A DNA stretch of 48,227 nt from a virus. The stretch covers positions 1 through 48,227 of IMG/VR virus record IMGVR_UViG_3300025085_000041. One strand, 5' to 3'. The position numbers were made by a program, and so were the translations under genes. This document shows, piece by piece, positions 5,852-12,842 of the stretch; position 1 is the first letter of the stretch, and every line of letters begins with the position of its first letter. The notes under the pieces were generated by a model that was not told where the DNA came from, made no database searches, and saw only the letters and a list, made by a program, of their open reading frames with translations.

Positions 5852-6130
5852 ATGGAGTATAAGTCTAACATTATCAAAATAGGTAATAAAGAATTAATGA
5901 CAAGTGGTAACAGAGAGGTTATGAATATAGAAACAATAACAAACGATGACACGCGAGATGTCTCAATTAGAATTGTAGATTTTTTAATAAATAATGAATT
6001 TATAAAGTATAAAGAAGGAAATTATCCCTTCGAGATACAAGACGAAATACACGAAGAAATAAATAATTTAATAAACATAAGTGAACAAAACGAACAAGTA
6101 ATAATCGAAAGTAAAATAAATAAGTTATGA
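5852..6130 (+). CDS. Hypothetical early protein with IKIGNK motif (92 aa)
   Basis: Not recognised. A 92-residue acidic protein whose first 15 residues match the pattern of the preceding gene; the rest is helical and Glu/Asn-rich. It starts three bases after the previous stop and overlaps the next start by four bases (ATGA), so translation is probably coupled. Confidence 0.68.
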   Translation: MEYKSNIIKIGNKELMTSGNREVMNIETITNDDTRDVSIRIVDFLINNEFIKYKEGNYPFEIQDEIHEEINNLINISEQNEQVIIESKINKL

Positions 6131-6321
6131 GAGCATATAAACGAAGAGTAAAATACACGCAAGAGTATATTAACAAATCAGATCTAAAGGAAATAAATAA
6201 AATTATAATGGATCAAAATTGGAGTAGGCCTTTTTTATTAAGAATGTGTTTTGATAGAGCGCTTGAATTAGGATACAAGGGAACATTTCCAGTAACTAAA
6301 TGGGATACCGATGAAGTTTAA
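6127..6321 (+). CDS. Small hypothetical protein (64 aa)
   Basis: Not recognised. A basic 64-residue protein with an aromatic segment (QNWSRPFLLRMCFDRALELG) that parallels a segment two genes upstream. ATGA overlap with the previous gene and an 11-base overlap with the next show tight packing. Confidence 0.62.
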   Translation: MRAYKRRVKYTQEYINKSDLKEINKIIMDQNWSRPFLLRMCFDRALELGYKGTFPVTKWDTDEV

Positions 6322-6571
6322 ATTAAGAGCGACAAGCAACGTAAAAGCGTTTTACCTGGCCAAATATTCAACAGATGAATTAGGCCAGGAAATCGATAGC
6401 AATATAAATTTCAAAATGGTTTTTGAATGCCTTGACAACTATCAAGAAATATACGACTTAATAGGCGTTTGCGATAGCCTGGTTAGGGAAAGAATTTTCG
6501 AAGCGCTTGCCGAAATAATGAATGTAGAATATGACTACATATATCACCAATGGTTAGGTAATTCAAATTAA
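6311..6571 (+). CDS. Small hypothetical protein (86 aa)
   Basis: Not recognised. An acidic, mostly helical 86-residue protein with a single short beta-like start (MKFKLRATSNVKAFYLA). It is followed by a 77-base gap with no clear signal; a near-miss promoter box (TATATTGC) lies there. Confidence 0.65.
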   Translation: MKFKLRATSNVKAFYLAKYSTDELGQEIDSNINFKMVFECLDNYQEIYDLIGVCDSLVRERIFEALAEIMNVEYDYIYHQWLGNSN

Positions 6572-6648
6572 AGAAAGTTTAAAAAACTTGCACAAGATGT
6601 TTATAATAACTATATTGCAGAAAATTAATCTAATTAAATATAAAAAAA

Positions 6649-7089
6649 ATGAGAGTAATTAAAACAAAAGTTTATCAGATACACGAACACCCAGGCAAAG
6701 AACTATGCTTTAAATGGATCAGAGAAAATTTTCACGACTTGAATGAATTTTCAGTGTACGAGTTAGTTGATAGTATAAAAAAATTAAGCCAGGAAATAGG
6801 CGGAAGAAACGATTATTCAATCAGCCAAAGCCCATGCCGAGGCGAGTACATAAAGTTTAGTGAGTACGATCAATTGGCCTTGGATAGCCTGGAAGCGGAT
6901 AAGTGTGAATTAACAGGTACATTTTGGGATCAAGAAATAATTGAAGGATTGAAAAACAATTCTCTAAATAATGTATTGAAACAATTACACCAGGAGACTG
7001 AATATGTTTATTCTGATGAAGGTTTAACGGATCTTTGTGAGGCTAATGAATATGAATTTACAGAAAACGGATCATTAATATATAATTAA
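6649..7089 (+). CDS. Conserved phage protein of unknown function (146 aa)
   Basis: The pattern CFKWIRENF near the N-terminus, then DYSIS...YIKFSEYD, CELTGTFWD and the end segment YVYSDEGLTDLCEANEYEFTENG resembles a widespread family of small acidic phage and mobile-element proteins. Its members are sometimes loosely labelled as antitoxin-like, with no demonstrated function. The C-terminal SDEGLTDLCEANEYEFTENG part is the most characteristic. The role in this phage is unknown. Confidence 0.72.
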   Translation: MRVIKTKVYQIHEHPGKELCFKWIRENFHDLNEFSVYELVDSIKKLSQEIGGRNDYSISQSPCRGEYIKFSEYDQLALDSLEADKCELTGTFWDQEIIEGLKNNSLNNVLKQLHQETEYVYSDEGLTDLCEANEYEFTENGSLIYN

Positions 7090-7094
7090 AAGTT

Positions 7095-7376
7095 ATGAGC
7101 AAAAACGAAACCATTAAATTTTTAGGCCACAGAATTGAGGCAATGCAAGGAGAGATAAATAAACTTTCCAGGAGTAAAGAAAAGGATACCATTAACATAG
7201 AGTATGCTGATATAAGGGAAGACTTAATACAATTCTATGAACTTGATGTTGATAATTGTAGAATGAGTAACCTGGATTGGATCAGAGAGATAGCCTTGTT
7301 AATATGTACAAATCATTATAAGTATCAAATATTATCAGAAGTAGAGCAGTATAAAGCAATAAGAAAAAATTTATAA
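7095..7376 (+). CDS. Small hypothetical protein (93 aa)
   Basis: Not recognised. A helical 93-residue protein; the first 30 residues (FLGHRIEAMQGEINKLSRSKEK) have coiled-coil-like spacing. It is tightly flanked by its neighbours (5-base and 2-base gaps), fitting one transcript. Confidence 0.66.
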   Translation: MSKNETIKFLGHRIEAMQGEINKLSRSKEKDTINIEYADIREDLIQFYELDVDNCRMSNLDWIREIALLICTNHYKYQILSEVEQYKAIRKNL

Positions 7377-7378
7377 TT

Positions 7379-7780
7379 ATGAGCGAGCAAGAACAAGAAA
7401 AAATAGTAAGCCTGGAAGCAGATAGGTTATTAAGAAACGCATTAGATAAAAAAGCATTTGCGGAAAAATTGAAAGTAAGAAGCGTAAGGTATTTTAATAC
7501 TCGAAGAGGCCTTGGATATGAAGCGCAAACAAATCAAATGAATGTTGTTATATGGAATGACGGAAACGGAGGCGGTACGTATATCGCTCCATATTATCCA
7601 TATACAAAAGATTGTAGCGACATAATGGAAAACGAGGCCTATTTAGAAGGCTTAATTGATCAGTACGAAGGAATAACCCTGGAGGATAAAGAAAGAATAA
7701 TTGAAGATCACACAGAAAAATTATTATTCCAGGAAAGATTTAACGGAGAGAACAACACAGAACATTTAAAACCATATTAA
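7379..7780 (+). CDS. Hypothetical early protein (133 aa)
   Basis: Not recognised. The central part has a beta-rich, Gly-rich segment (RRGLGYEAQ...VVIWNDGNGGGTYIAPYYPY) flanked by acidic helices. No catalytic motif could be assigned. Confidence 0.7.
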   Translation: MSEQEQEKIVSLEADRLLRNALDKKAFAEKLKVRSVRYFNTRRGLGYEAQTNQMNVVIWNDGNGGGTYIAPYYPYTKDCSDIMENEAYLEGLIDQYEGITLEDKERIIEDHTEKLLFQERFNGENNTEHLKPY

Positions 7781-7802
7781 TTAATAAATAAAATCAAATA
7801 AA

Positions 7803-8468
7803 ATGAAACTATTAAAAACACAGAAGCACACAGATTATGTAAGATTTGGGTTTACGTTTAACACCACAAATGGAAAAGGTTTAGACTTTGAGACTCATGT
7901 AAACGGAGGCCTAACAAACCAGGAATTTGGAGAAGTAAAATTCCTGGACATTGAAGATTTAGATTATGATACAAACTTTACAATGTTTGGAGAAAAAACT
8001 CAATACACAAAATTTAGAGACTTTTACAGAGAATTGTATGGACACGCAAAGTTTGATCAATTAATAAAAAGTATTGAAGACAGATGCGAAAAAGAAATAT
8101 TAGACCATTACGAAAATACATTTGAGTATTTGTCTGTAAAACAATTAAGGGATATTCTATGCCATATAATAGGTTATGATAAAAAGAAAAATACCTGGAA
8201 GGCTGATAAAAATATTACCAACAAACCTGGAGACAATGTAAAAATTACAGACGGAGAAGGCGGTATCTATTGGACAAGTAATTGGTATGTGAAAAGAGTA
8301 ATTAAGCGTTTAGCTGATGCTCAAATTAAAAGCGGTAAAAAATTAGGAGACTTTTTTGATGATCCAAAGCAATTACCTATAAAGCAATTCATAACAAATA
8401 ATTGCAAATACCAAGGAGTAGAAATACACGATGTTTTAAATTTAATTGAAAGAACTAAAAAATATTAA
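7803..8468 (+). CDS. Hypothetical protein (221 aa)
   Basis: Not recognised; the largest unknown in the early cluster. The N-terminal third looks beta-rich (YVRFGFTFNTTNGKG), the middle is helical with CEKEILDHYENTFEYLS, and the C-terminal third has a basic helix pair (YVKRVIKRLADAQIKSGKKLG). No enzymatic motif is evident. It starts after a 22-base gap and is followed by the next gene after two bases. Confidence 0.72.
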   Translation: MKLLKTQKHTDYVRFGFTFNTTNGKGLDFETHVNGGLTNQEFGEVKFLDIEDLDYDTNFTMFGEKTQYTKFRDFYRELYGHAKFDQLIKSIEDRCEKEILDHYENTFEYLSVKQLRDILCHIIGYDKKKNTWKADKNITNKPGDNVKITDGEGGIYWTSNWYVKRVIKRLADAQIKSGKKLGDFFDDPKQLPIKQFITNNCKYQGVEIHDVLNLIERTKKY

Positions 8469-8470
8469 TA

Positions 8471-8764
8471 ATGAAGGTAAAAATACAAGTAAGACGGATC
8501 TACCATAAATTTGCTGAAATTGAAACAGATATTGATGAAAATGAATTTGATCATTATCGAATAGACAATGGTAAATACACAAGTATAGATGAATTTATAA
8601 TTTATAAGGAAGAGGATTGGATAGACGATCTTGAGCATAAAATGAATGAATCAGAATTTGTTCTTGGAAATGGAATAGATGATTTGGAAGGTATGAACGA
8701 AGTAGAGTCAGAATCAGAGTATAGGTATGAATGTGAAAAATTAAGAATCGGAGGCCACTTATGA
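8471..8764 (+). CDS. Acidic hypothetical protein (97 aa)
   Basis: Not recognised. After a short basic strand (MKVKIQVRRIYHKF) the protein is extremely Asp/Glu-rich, ending with RYECEKLRIGGHL. Such charge is compatible with a DNA mimic or a host-protein ligand, without direct evidence. It overlaps the next gene by four bases (ATGA). Confidence 0.68.
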   Translation: MKVKIQVRRIYHKFAEIETDIDENEFDHYRIDNGKYTSIDEFIIYKEEDWIDDLEHKMNESEFVLGNGIDDLEGMNEVESESEYRYECEKLRIGGHL

Positions 8765-8985
8765 AAACAAAAGGAACATACTCAATAGTTGAAGATAACT
8801 ATGAATTAGATATAAATTACGAATTTTATTGGAATGACGGAGATAATGAGTACCCTCCTGAAGCTGATTTAGAAATAGAAAATGTAGAATTAAACGGAGT
8901 AGATATAACAGACTTTTTTTGGGATTGGGTAAACGATGATCTCAATACCAAGGTATGGGAATACGCTCAAGAAAATAAATATTAA
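8761..8985 (+). CDS. Conserved acidic phage-type protein (74 aa)
   Basis: The run YPPEADLEIENVELNGVDIT followed by aromatic, acidic helices is a pattern I recognise from small proteins of many phages and mobile elements. No function is known to me. It is coupled to the upstream gene by an ATGA overlap. Confidence 0.68.
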   Translation: MKTKGTYSIVEDNYELDINYEFYWNDGDNEYPPEADLEIENVELNGVDITDFFWDWVNDDLNTKVWEYAQENKY

Positions 8986-8990
8986 TAATT

Positions 8991-9200
8991 ATGGCATACG
9001 CGGAAACACAAAAAGACAGAGACTTTAATAAGATAACCGAACTAATGGGAGATTTTATAGAAGCAACAAACGAGATCAACAAAATTAAACCTCAAATATC
9101 CTGGTTTAATGACTTTGTAGACTTTGTTCAAGAATATGATAACGGAATTTATAACCAGGCTTGTATATGGGCTGATAAAATGCAAAACAATGGGATATAG
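8991..9200 (+). CDS. Small hypothetical protein (69 aa)
   Basis: Not recognised. A helical 69-residue protein with several Trp/Phe (ISWFNDFVDFVQEYD). It overlaps the following gene by 11 bases if that gene starts at its MGYSSQV methionine. Confidence 0.62.
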   Translation: MAYAETQKDRDFNKITELMGDFIEATNEINKIKPQISWFNDFVDFVQEYDNGIYNQACIWADKMQNNGI

Positions 9201-9528
9201 TAGTCAAGTAATAATAGGAATACCAAAAACAGAAAAGGTAAGATTGTTTAAACTTCAAAACTCTGAAAGGCGTTTTGTTTTTCCAGATTTATTTTCCCTT
9301 TTAAAAGAAACAAAAGACGGAATGATGATATACACAAGTATCTTTGATCTGAAATGGTATAGCCCTTATCCAGATGTAAAAATAATTGAAGATTTTTTAT
9401 ATGATCTCGAAGAGAGAGGCCTGGAGGCTTTTCAAATTTGCATAGGAGAAGACCAGGTTGTTCACTCTGAAATAGGAAGGTATTACGAACACCTGGAAAT
9501 AAATTTACAAGTAAATATATACGATTAA
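9190..9528 (+). CDS. Conserved phage protein, MGYxS family (112 aa)
   Basis: Starting at 9190 the protein begins MGYSSQVIIGI and continues with LKWYSPYPDVKIIEDFLYDL and an acidic IGED segment. This matches a common family of phage proteins beginning MGYRSDV with a WYDSYPEVQ-like centre, whose function is unknown. A longer reading from 9124 is possible, but those 22 residues lie inside the previous gene and the family start argues against it. Confidence 0.75.
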   Translation: MGYSSQVIIGIPKTEKVRLFKLQNSERRFVFPDLFSLLKETKDGMMIYTSIFDLKWYSPYPDVKIIEDFLYDLEERGLEAFQICIGEDQVVHSEIGRYYEHLEINLQVNIYD

Positions 9529-9553
9529 ATTAGTATTTATAATTGTTTTACAC

Positions 9554-9561
9554 TATATTTG
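9554..9561 (+). promoter_or_regulatory. Possible internal promoter -7 box TATATTTG
   Basis: TATATTTG in the 65-base gap before the gene at 9594 matches TAnnTTTG. A TTG occurs only 8 bases upstream, not at -33, so this is a partial match. It could drive the replication genes separately from the early cluster. Confidence 0.4.
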
Positions 9562-9593
9562 TGAACTAAGTTTAACTAAAATTTAATCAAATT

Positions 9594-9782
9594 ATGGACG
9601 ATACACTACGAATGCTATTTGAGTCATTCAACCCTCAAAACCCACAAGCAAGGAACACCGCTATACACATGGCTATGTGTTCAAACATTATTAATAACAT
9701 TAATGATGATGAAGAAGATCCTTTGGATACAAGCCAGGAGGTTACTACTATGGAAGATGACGATTATCCTTTAGGTATTTAG
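9594..9782 (+). CDS. Small acidic hypothetical protein (62 aa)
   Basis: Not recognised. A 62-residue protein with an N-terminal helix, a central Cys/Met-rich patch and a very acidic C-terminal half (DDEEDP, MEDDDYPLGI). It is the first gene after a possible internal promoter. Confidence 0.62.
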   Translation: MDDTLRMLFESFNPQNPQARNTAIHMAMCSNIINNINDDEEDPLDTSQEVTTMEDDDYPLGI

Positions 9783-9784
9783 TT

Positions 9785-9892
9785 ATGGGAAGAGAAGATA
9801 AAAATATGAAACTTGTAGCATGGTCATTCATTGGAGCGATCTCTTGCTTAATTGCTATTCAATTATATAAATTTATAAAATGGTTAATATGA
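9785..9892 (+). CDS. Single-span membrane peptide (35 aa)
   Basis: A short frame encodes 35 residues: a charged N-terminus (MGREDKNMK), one membrane segment (LVAWSFIGAISCLIAIQLY, about 10-28) and a basic end. It starts two bases after the previous stop and its TGA overlaps the next ATG (ATGA), which supports it as a real gene. Function unknown; tiny membrane peptides in phages range from holin-like to host-interaction roles. Confidence 0.55.
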   Translation: MGREDKNMKLVAWSFIGAISCLIAIQLYKFIKWLI

Positions 9893-10146
9893 ATTATACA
9901 GAAACCAGGACAGACGAACTTCAGTGTACCGAAGATAAAACTATTAAAGTAGACACTCCTTCTTATTATGATGGTAAAAATAATTACACCGCAATAGATG
10001 TTGTGAATAATTTTGATTTGAATTATAATTTAGGAACTGCTTGTACTTATATTTTAAGAGCATACAGAAAACATAACACGCCTAATGAAGATCTTCAGAA
10101 GGCTATAAATCATTTACAATTTGAATTAAATAAAATTAATCAATAA
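9889..10146 (+). CDS. DUF3310-like protein (T7 gp1.7-related)
   Basis: Residues about 21-80 (VDTPSYYDGKNNYTAIDVVNNF then ACTYILRAYRKHNTPNEDLQKAINHLQFEL) follow the DUF3310 pattern: a P-x-H/Y-Y start, an IDV helix, and a conserved K/RAYRK with alternating LxKAxxxL. This family includes T7 gp1.7, a nucleotide kinase that affects dideoxynucleotide sensitivity; activity here is inferred. I prefer the ATG at 9889 that overlaps the upstream TGA over the ATG at 9880. The gene lies at the border of the early cluster and the replication block. Confidence 0.7.
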   Translation: MNYTETRTDELQCTEDKTIKVDTPSYYDGKNNYTAIDVVNNFDLNYNLGTACTYILRAYRKHNTPNEDLQKAINHLQFELNKINQ

Positions 10147-10448
10147 TGAAGAAACAAATATTTGATGACTATGCTACTGCGGTAGCAAAAAAGTTTCATC
10201 TAACTTTAGATGAAATGTTTACCTCTACAAGACGAGGAGATATAGTAGATGCCAGGCAAATGCTATATTATTTATGTATGGAAAGACCAATAAGAATATC
10301 TTACATACAAAGGTTTTTGGAAACCTATGATTTTAAGGTAACCCATTCAACTATAATACATGGATATAATAAAGCAAAAGATCTAATAAGTAATGATACC
10401 GATGTTAATGATTTAGTCCAGGAGATATTAAAAGATAATAATGTATAA
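10146..10448 (+). CDS. DnaA domain IV-like DNA-binding protein
   Basis: A 100-residue protein. Residues 36-80 resemble the C-terminal DNA-binding domain of DnaA: a first helix ARQMLYYLCMER, a second helix ISYIQRFLETYDF and the signature-like HSTIIHGYNKAKDL (67-80; DnaA has a D-H-T/S-T-V then a helix). No ATPase domain is present, so it would bind DnaA-box-like sites without initiator ATPase. Phage and mobile-element versions may recruit or block host initiation. A second protein of this type is encoded further along. Confidence 0.65.
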   Translation: MKKQIFDDYATAVAKKFHLTLDEMFTSTRRGDIVDARQMLYYLCMERPIRISYIQRFLETYDFKVTHSTIIHGYNKAKDLISNDTDVNDLVQEILKDNNV

Positions 10449-10854
10449 TTTAAACCAAGTTTTTATTCAAGCTAAATCATGTAGTAATAGCATTCAAGAA
10501 GATATGCCTTATGGTGAAAGTGTTTTAAGTAAAGGTATAAAGATTCAAAAGTTTAGTGATAGGATTGAAATATTAGATCTAAACAGAAATGGAGATTATT
10601 ACAAGGTAATTGAAAGTGATCATTATGATTTCTTTTATGAGTATGGTTGGATAATAGGTTGTTTAAAATTAAACATTGAAAATTGCTTATTTAAATTAAA
10701 ACTAATTGAGTCAAAGATAAAGACAGAGGTAAACACTCGAAAGAACGATAAGCATATACAGAACTTAAAAAATAAAAGAGAAGCCATACTATTAAAGTAT
10801 GCAAACAAAATAAAAGATTTAAATCTAAAATTAAATACAAATGAGCAAAAATGA
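10441..10854 (+). CDS. Hypothetical coiled-coil protein (137 aa)
   Basis: Not recognised. The first 75 residues are mixed, with a Tyr/Phe-rich patch (SDHYDFFYEYGWIIGCLKL); the last 60 are a Lys-rich helix with heptad-like spacing, probably a coiled coil. It overlaps its neighbours by 8 and 14 bases, consistent with coupled translation just before the recombination genes. Confidence 0.65.
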   Translation: MYNLNQVFIQAKSCSNSIQEDMPYGESVLSKGIKIQKFSDRIEILDLNRNGDYYKVIESDHYDFFYEYGWIIGCLKLNIENCLFKLKLIESKIKTEVNTRKNDKHIQNLKNKREAILLKYANKIKDLNLKLNTNEQK

Positions 10855-11461
10855 AAATTACTTTAAAGAATTGGTTGCAAAAGATGTTTCCAAGCACGTA
10901 AAAAAGAAAGGAAATTTTAATTATTTATCCTGGGCAATAGCCTGGAACTATTTAAAACAATCAAACCCAGGAGCGCAACGTATAGTGTATGAGGCGCAAG
11001 AAACAGGTTTGAATTGGTTTTCTGACGGAATGACTGGCTATGTAAAAGTAGGTATAATAGTGAATGATATAGAGCATATTGATTATTTACCTATTAAAGA
11101 TTTTAGGCATAACTCTATTACTGTTGACAAAATAACTTCTATGGACGTTAACACTGCAATTCAAAGAGCAACTGCAAAAGCTATTGCTATGCATGGCCTT
11201 GGTTTAAGTCTTTATGCAAATGAAGATACTTTAATAATTCCAGAGATCCAGGAACATAAAAAGACACAGACCACAACAAAACAAAAGACTGAAACTTTAA
11301 TCACATTAGAGATTGGAGATATGAATTGGGCTAAAGTTTTAACTTACATATCAAAAAATAAAGAATTAGGTTTAGAGAAGATAGTAAAAAATCTTAAGTC
11401 TAAGTATAGTATAAAAGCAGTAGTGAAAAAAGAATTAGCTAAATCCTTTAAAAATGACTAA
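10841..11461 (+). CDS. DUF1071/Sak3-type single-strand annealing protein
   Basis: A 206-residue protein with the family layout: YLSWAIAWNYLKQSNPGA near residues 28-45, a beta-rich centre ending LPIKDFRHNSIT, and DVNTAIQRATAKAIAMHGLGLSLY (about 104-127), the most diagnostic stretch. Members of this RAD52-like superfamily anneal complementary single strands and pair with a processive exonuclease. The next gene, overlapping by eight bases, encodes such a nuclease, and an SSB-like gene follows: a complete phage annealing-recombination set. The Lys-rich C-terminal third is less conserved. Confidence 0.85.
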   Translation: MSKNENYFKELVAKDVSKHVKKKGNFNYLSWAIAWNYLKQSNPGAQRIVYEAQETGLNWFSDGMTGYVKVGIIVNDIEHIDYLPIKDFRHNSITVDKITSMDVNTAIQRATAKAIAMHGLGLSLYANEDTLIIPEIQEHKKTQTTTKQKTETLITLEIGDMNWAKVLTYISKNKELGLEKIVKNLKSKYSIKAVVKKELAKSFKND

Positions 11462-12197
11462 AGCAGACATACTTAAAAACCTGGAAGACGATGCTAAATA
11501 TTATGGAGATTTTGGTCAGCAATATCTATCAAACTCAGACATAGGAAAGTTATTAAAGAATCCTACTCAGTTTAGAGTAAGTAATGAATTTACAAAGCCA
11601 ATGCTTGAAGGTAGATATTTCCACACCAAAATATTAGAGCCACATAAAATAGGAGACTTCCAGGAGGTAGAAGCATCAACAAGATCTACTACTAAATATA
11701 AAGAGGCTTTGGCTGAATCAAATGAGGAAATGCTTTTGCTTACAAAAGAAAGAGAGCAATTAGATTTTTTATGTACTAAGATGACTTCTAATATGGAAAT
11801 GTTTGATCTTATCTATGAAGAGAATAATGATTACGAAGTTCCAGAAATTCAAAAAATAATGAATTTAGATTGGAAGGGAAAGGCTGATATCTTAAATCAT
11901 AAAAGTAATTTAATTATTGACATTAAAACAAGTTCGGATATCGATAAATTTATGTATAGTGCAAAAACCTATAATTACGATAGTCAAGCCTACATATATC
12001 AAAGGTTATTTGGAAAGCCATTAATATTCCTGGTAATAGATAAAAGGACTGCAAGACTTGGTATATTTGAATGTTCTCAATCATTTATACAAGGAGGCCA
12101 GGAGAAAGTTGAGCAAGCGGTAGAAGTGTATCAAAAATATTTTAGTAATGAAGCGACTGAAGACATACATACATACATACATAGGCAGACTTTATAA
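11454..12197 (+). CDS. PD-(D/E)XK exonuclease (RecE/lambda-exo role)
   Basis: A 247-residue nuclease. LSNSDIGKLLKNP (25-37) and LEGRYFHTKILEP (51-63, with His57) match the N-terminal part of the RecE-like PDDEXK exonucleases. The active site is WKGKADIL (140-147, Asp145) followed by IIDIKTS (154-160, Asp156 and Lys158), with a supporting QAYIYQ helix (178-183). It would resect double-stranded ends for the annealing protein encoded just upstream. The last codons lie in a five-unit ACAT repeat; loss of one unit would replace the final IHRQTL-type end by about 50 extra residues. Confidence 0.85.
   Translation: MTKADILKNLEDDAKYYGDFGQQYLSNSDIGKLLKNPTQFRVSNEFTKPMLEGRYFHTKILEPHKIGDFQEVEASTRSTTKYKEALAESNEEMLLLTKEREQLDFLCTKMTSNMEMFDLIYEENNDYEVPEIQKIMNLDWKGKADILNHKSNLIIDIKTSSDIDKFMYSAKTYNYDSQAYIYQRLFGKPLIFLVIDKRTARLGIFECSQSFIQGGQEKVEQAVEVYQKYFSNEATEDIHTYIHRQTL
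12163..12182 (+). repeat. (ACAT)5 tetranucleotide repeat at the exonuclease 3' end
   Basis: Five perfect ACAT units inside the last codons of the exonuclease gene. A four-base change in repeat number shifts the frame: deleting one unit opens a frame that continues to 12339, overlapping the start of the next gene. It is the only tetranucleotide repeat of this length that I noticed in a coding sequence in the window. Confidence 0.85.
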
Positions 12198-12331
12198 AAA
12201 CCTAAAAAGAACAAAGAAAAATACTATTATATGGATAAAAGTTCCAATGTCTTGTAATAGTGCAGAGCATAAAACTGAAGTTATGTTATCTGTAATTAGC
12301 TATATGGAGCAAACAATTAAAATTAATAAAC

Positions 12332-12610
12332 ATGAGTGAAGTAAAAGACAAAATTTACGTAGGAAGTGGAAAAGAAAAATTTGACGGAGACCAGGTAGCA
12401 GTATCTGTTTGCTTGTCAGATCTTCCAAAAGATTGGATTTTTGAGTACAACAACAAAAAGTATGTAAAACTTATTGTACAGAAAAAAAGAGAAACAGATC
12501 AATATGGTAAAACACATTATGTAGCCATTGATACATTTAAACCAGAGCAGAAGACAGAGCAGAAGGTTGTAGCTAATGCAGTGGACGAAGGAGATGGGCT
12601 TCCTTTTTAA
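12332..12610 (+). CDS. SSB-like protein with acidic C-terminal tip
   Basis: A 92-residue protein, beta-rich between residues 5 and 70 (KIYVGSGKEKF, QVAVSVCLSDL, YVKLIVQKKRE), ending DEGDGLPF. The last residues resemble the acidic tip of bacterial SSB (DDDIPF/DDDLPF), which recruits partner enzymes. No full OB-fold signature can be claimed by eye. Being next to the annealing protein and exonuclease supports a single-strand DNA binding role. It lacks a close promoter and is followed by a strong terminator. A 134-base gap separates it from the exonuclease stop. Confidence 0.6.
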   Translation: MSEVKDKIYVGSGKEKFDGDQVAVSVCLSDLPKDWIFEYNNKKYVKLIVQKKRETDQYGKTHYVAIDTFKPEQKTEQKVVANAVDEGDGLPF

Positions 12611-12631
12611 TTAATCCTAACTGAATAAAAT

Positions 12632-12655
12632 AGGGAGTTTACGCTCCCTTTTTTT
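12632..12655 (+). terminator. Rho-independent terminator after the SSB-like gene
   Basis: AGGGAG-TTTACG-CTCCCT forms a perfect 6-bp stem followed by a run of seven T. It ends the early/recombination transcript, with a new regulatory element starting about 110 bases downstream for the primase unit. Confidence 0.8.
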
Positions 12656-12759
12656 ATCTTTTGTCTCGTGTCGAATGACAGAAATTTAACTCTACAAAGA
12701 GATCTATAGAAAAAAATATAAAACAACTACTTCTTTATCTACATTATTATTATATATTA

Positions 12760-12809
12760 TTGACATTTTCGACATTAAAATATATAAGTAACTAATAAAG
12801 AGATAGTTA
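12760..12809 (+). promoter_or_regulatory. Copy B of the duplicated element; possible primase promoter
   Basis: GACATTTTCGACATT (12762-12776), TATAAGTA (12783-12790) and AAAGAGATAGTTA (12797-12809) repeat the blocks of the element at 3021-3077. TTGACA (12760-12765), a 17-base spacer and TATAAG (12783-12788) form a sigma-70-like promoter. The primase ATG is 33 bases beyond the last block. It also follows a terminator, so a new transcript must start nearby. Confidence 0.6.
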
Positions 12810-12842
12810 AGTAAAATAAAATCAACATAAAATCAACATAAA

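Noticed and set aside
9124-9189. N-terminal extension of the MGYxS-family protein
   Set aside because: These codons lie within the preceding gene in another frame, and homologs begin at the MGY methionine.
12148-12339. Separate gene in the shifted frame after the exonuclease
   Set aside because: It begins inside the exonuclease gene, and the later internal ATG at 12247 would give only 30 residues. I treat it as a possible frameshift extension and not as an independent gene.
12632-12655. Fifth copy of the intergenic hairpin element
   Set aside because: It shares the GGGAG/CTCCC stem core but lacks the TAAACCA leader and GAAA loop and is followed by a T-run, so it is an ordinary terminator.
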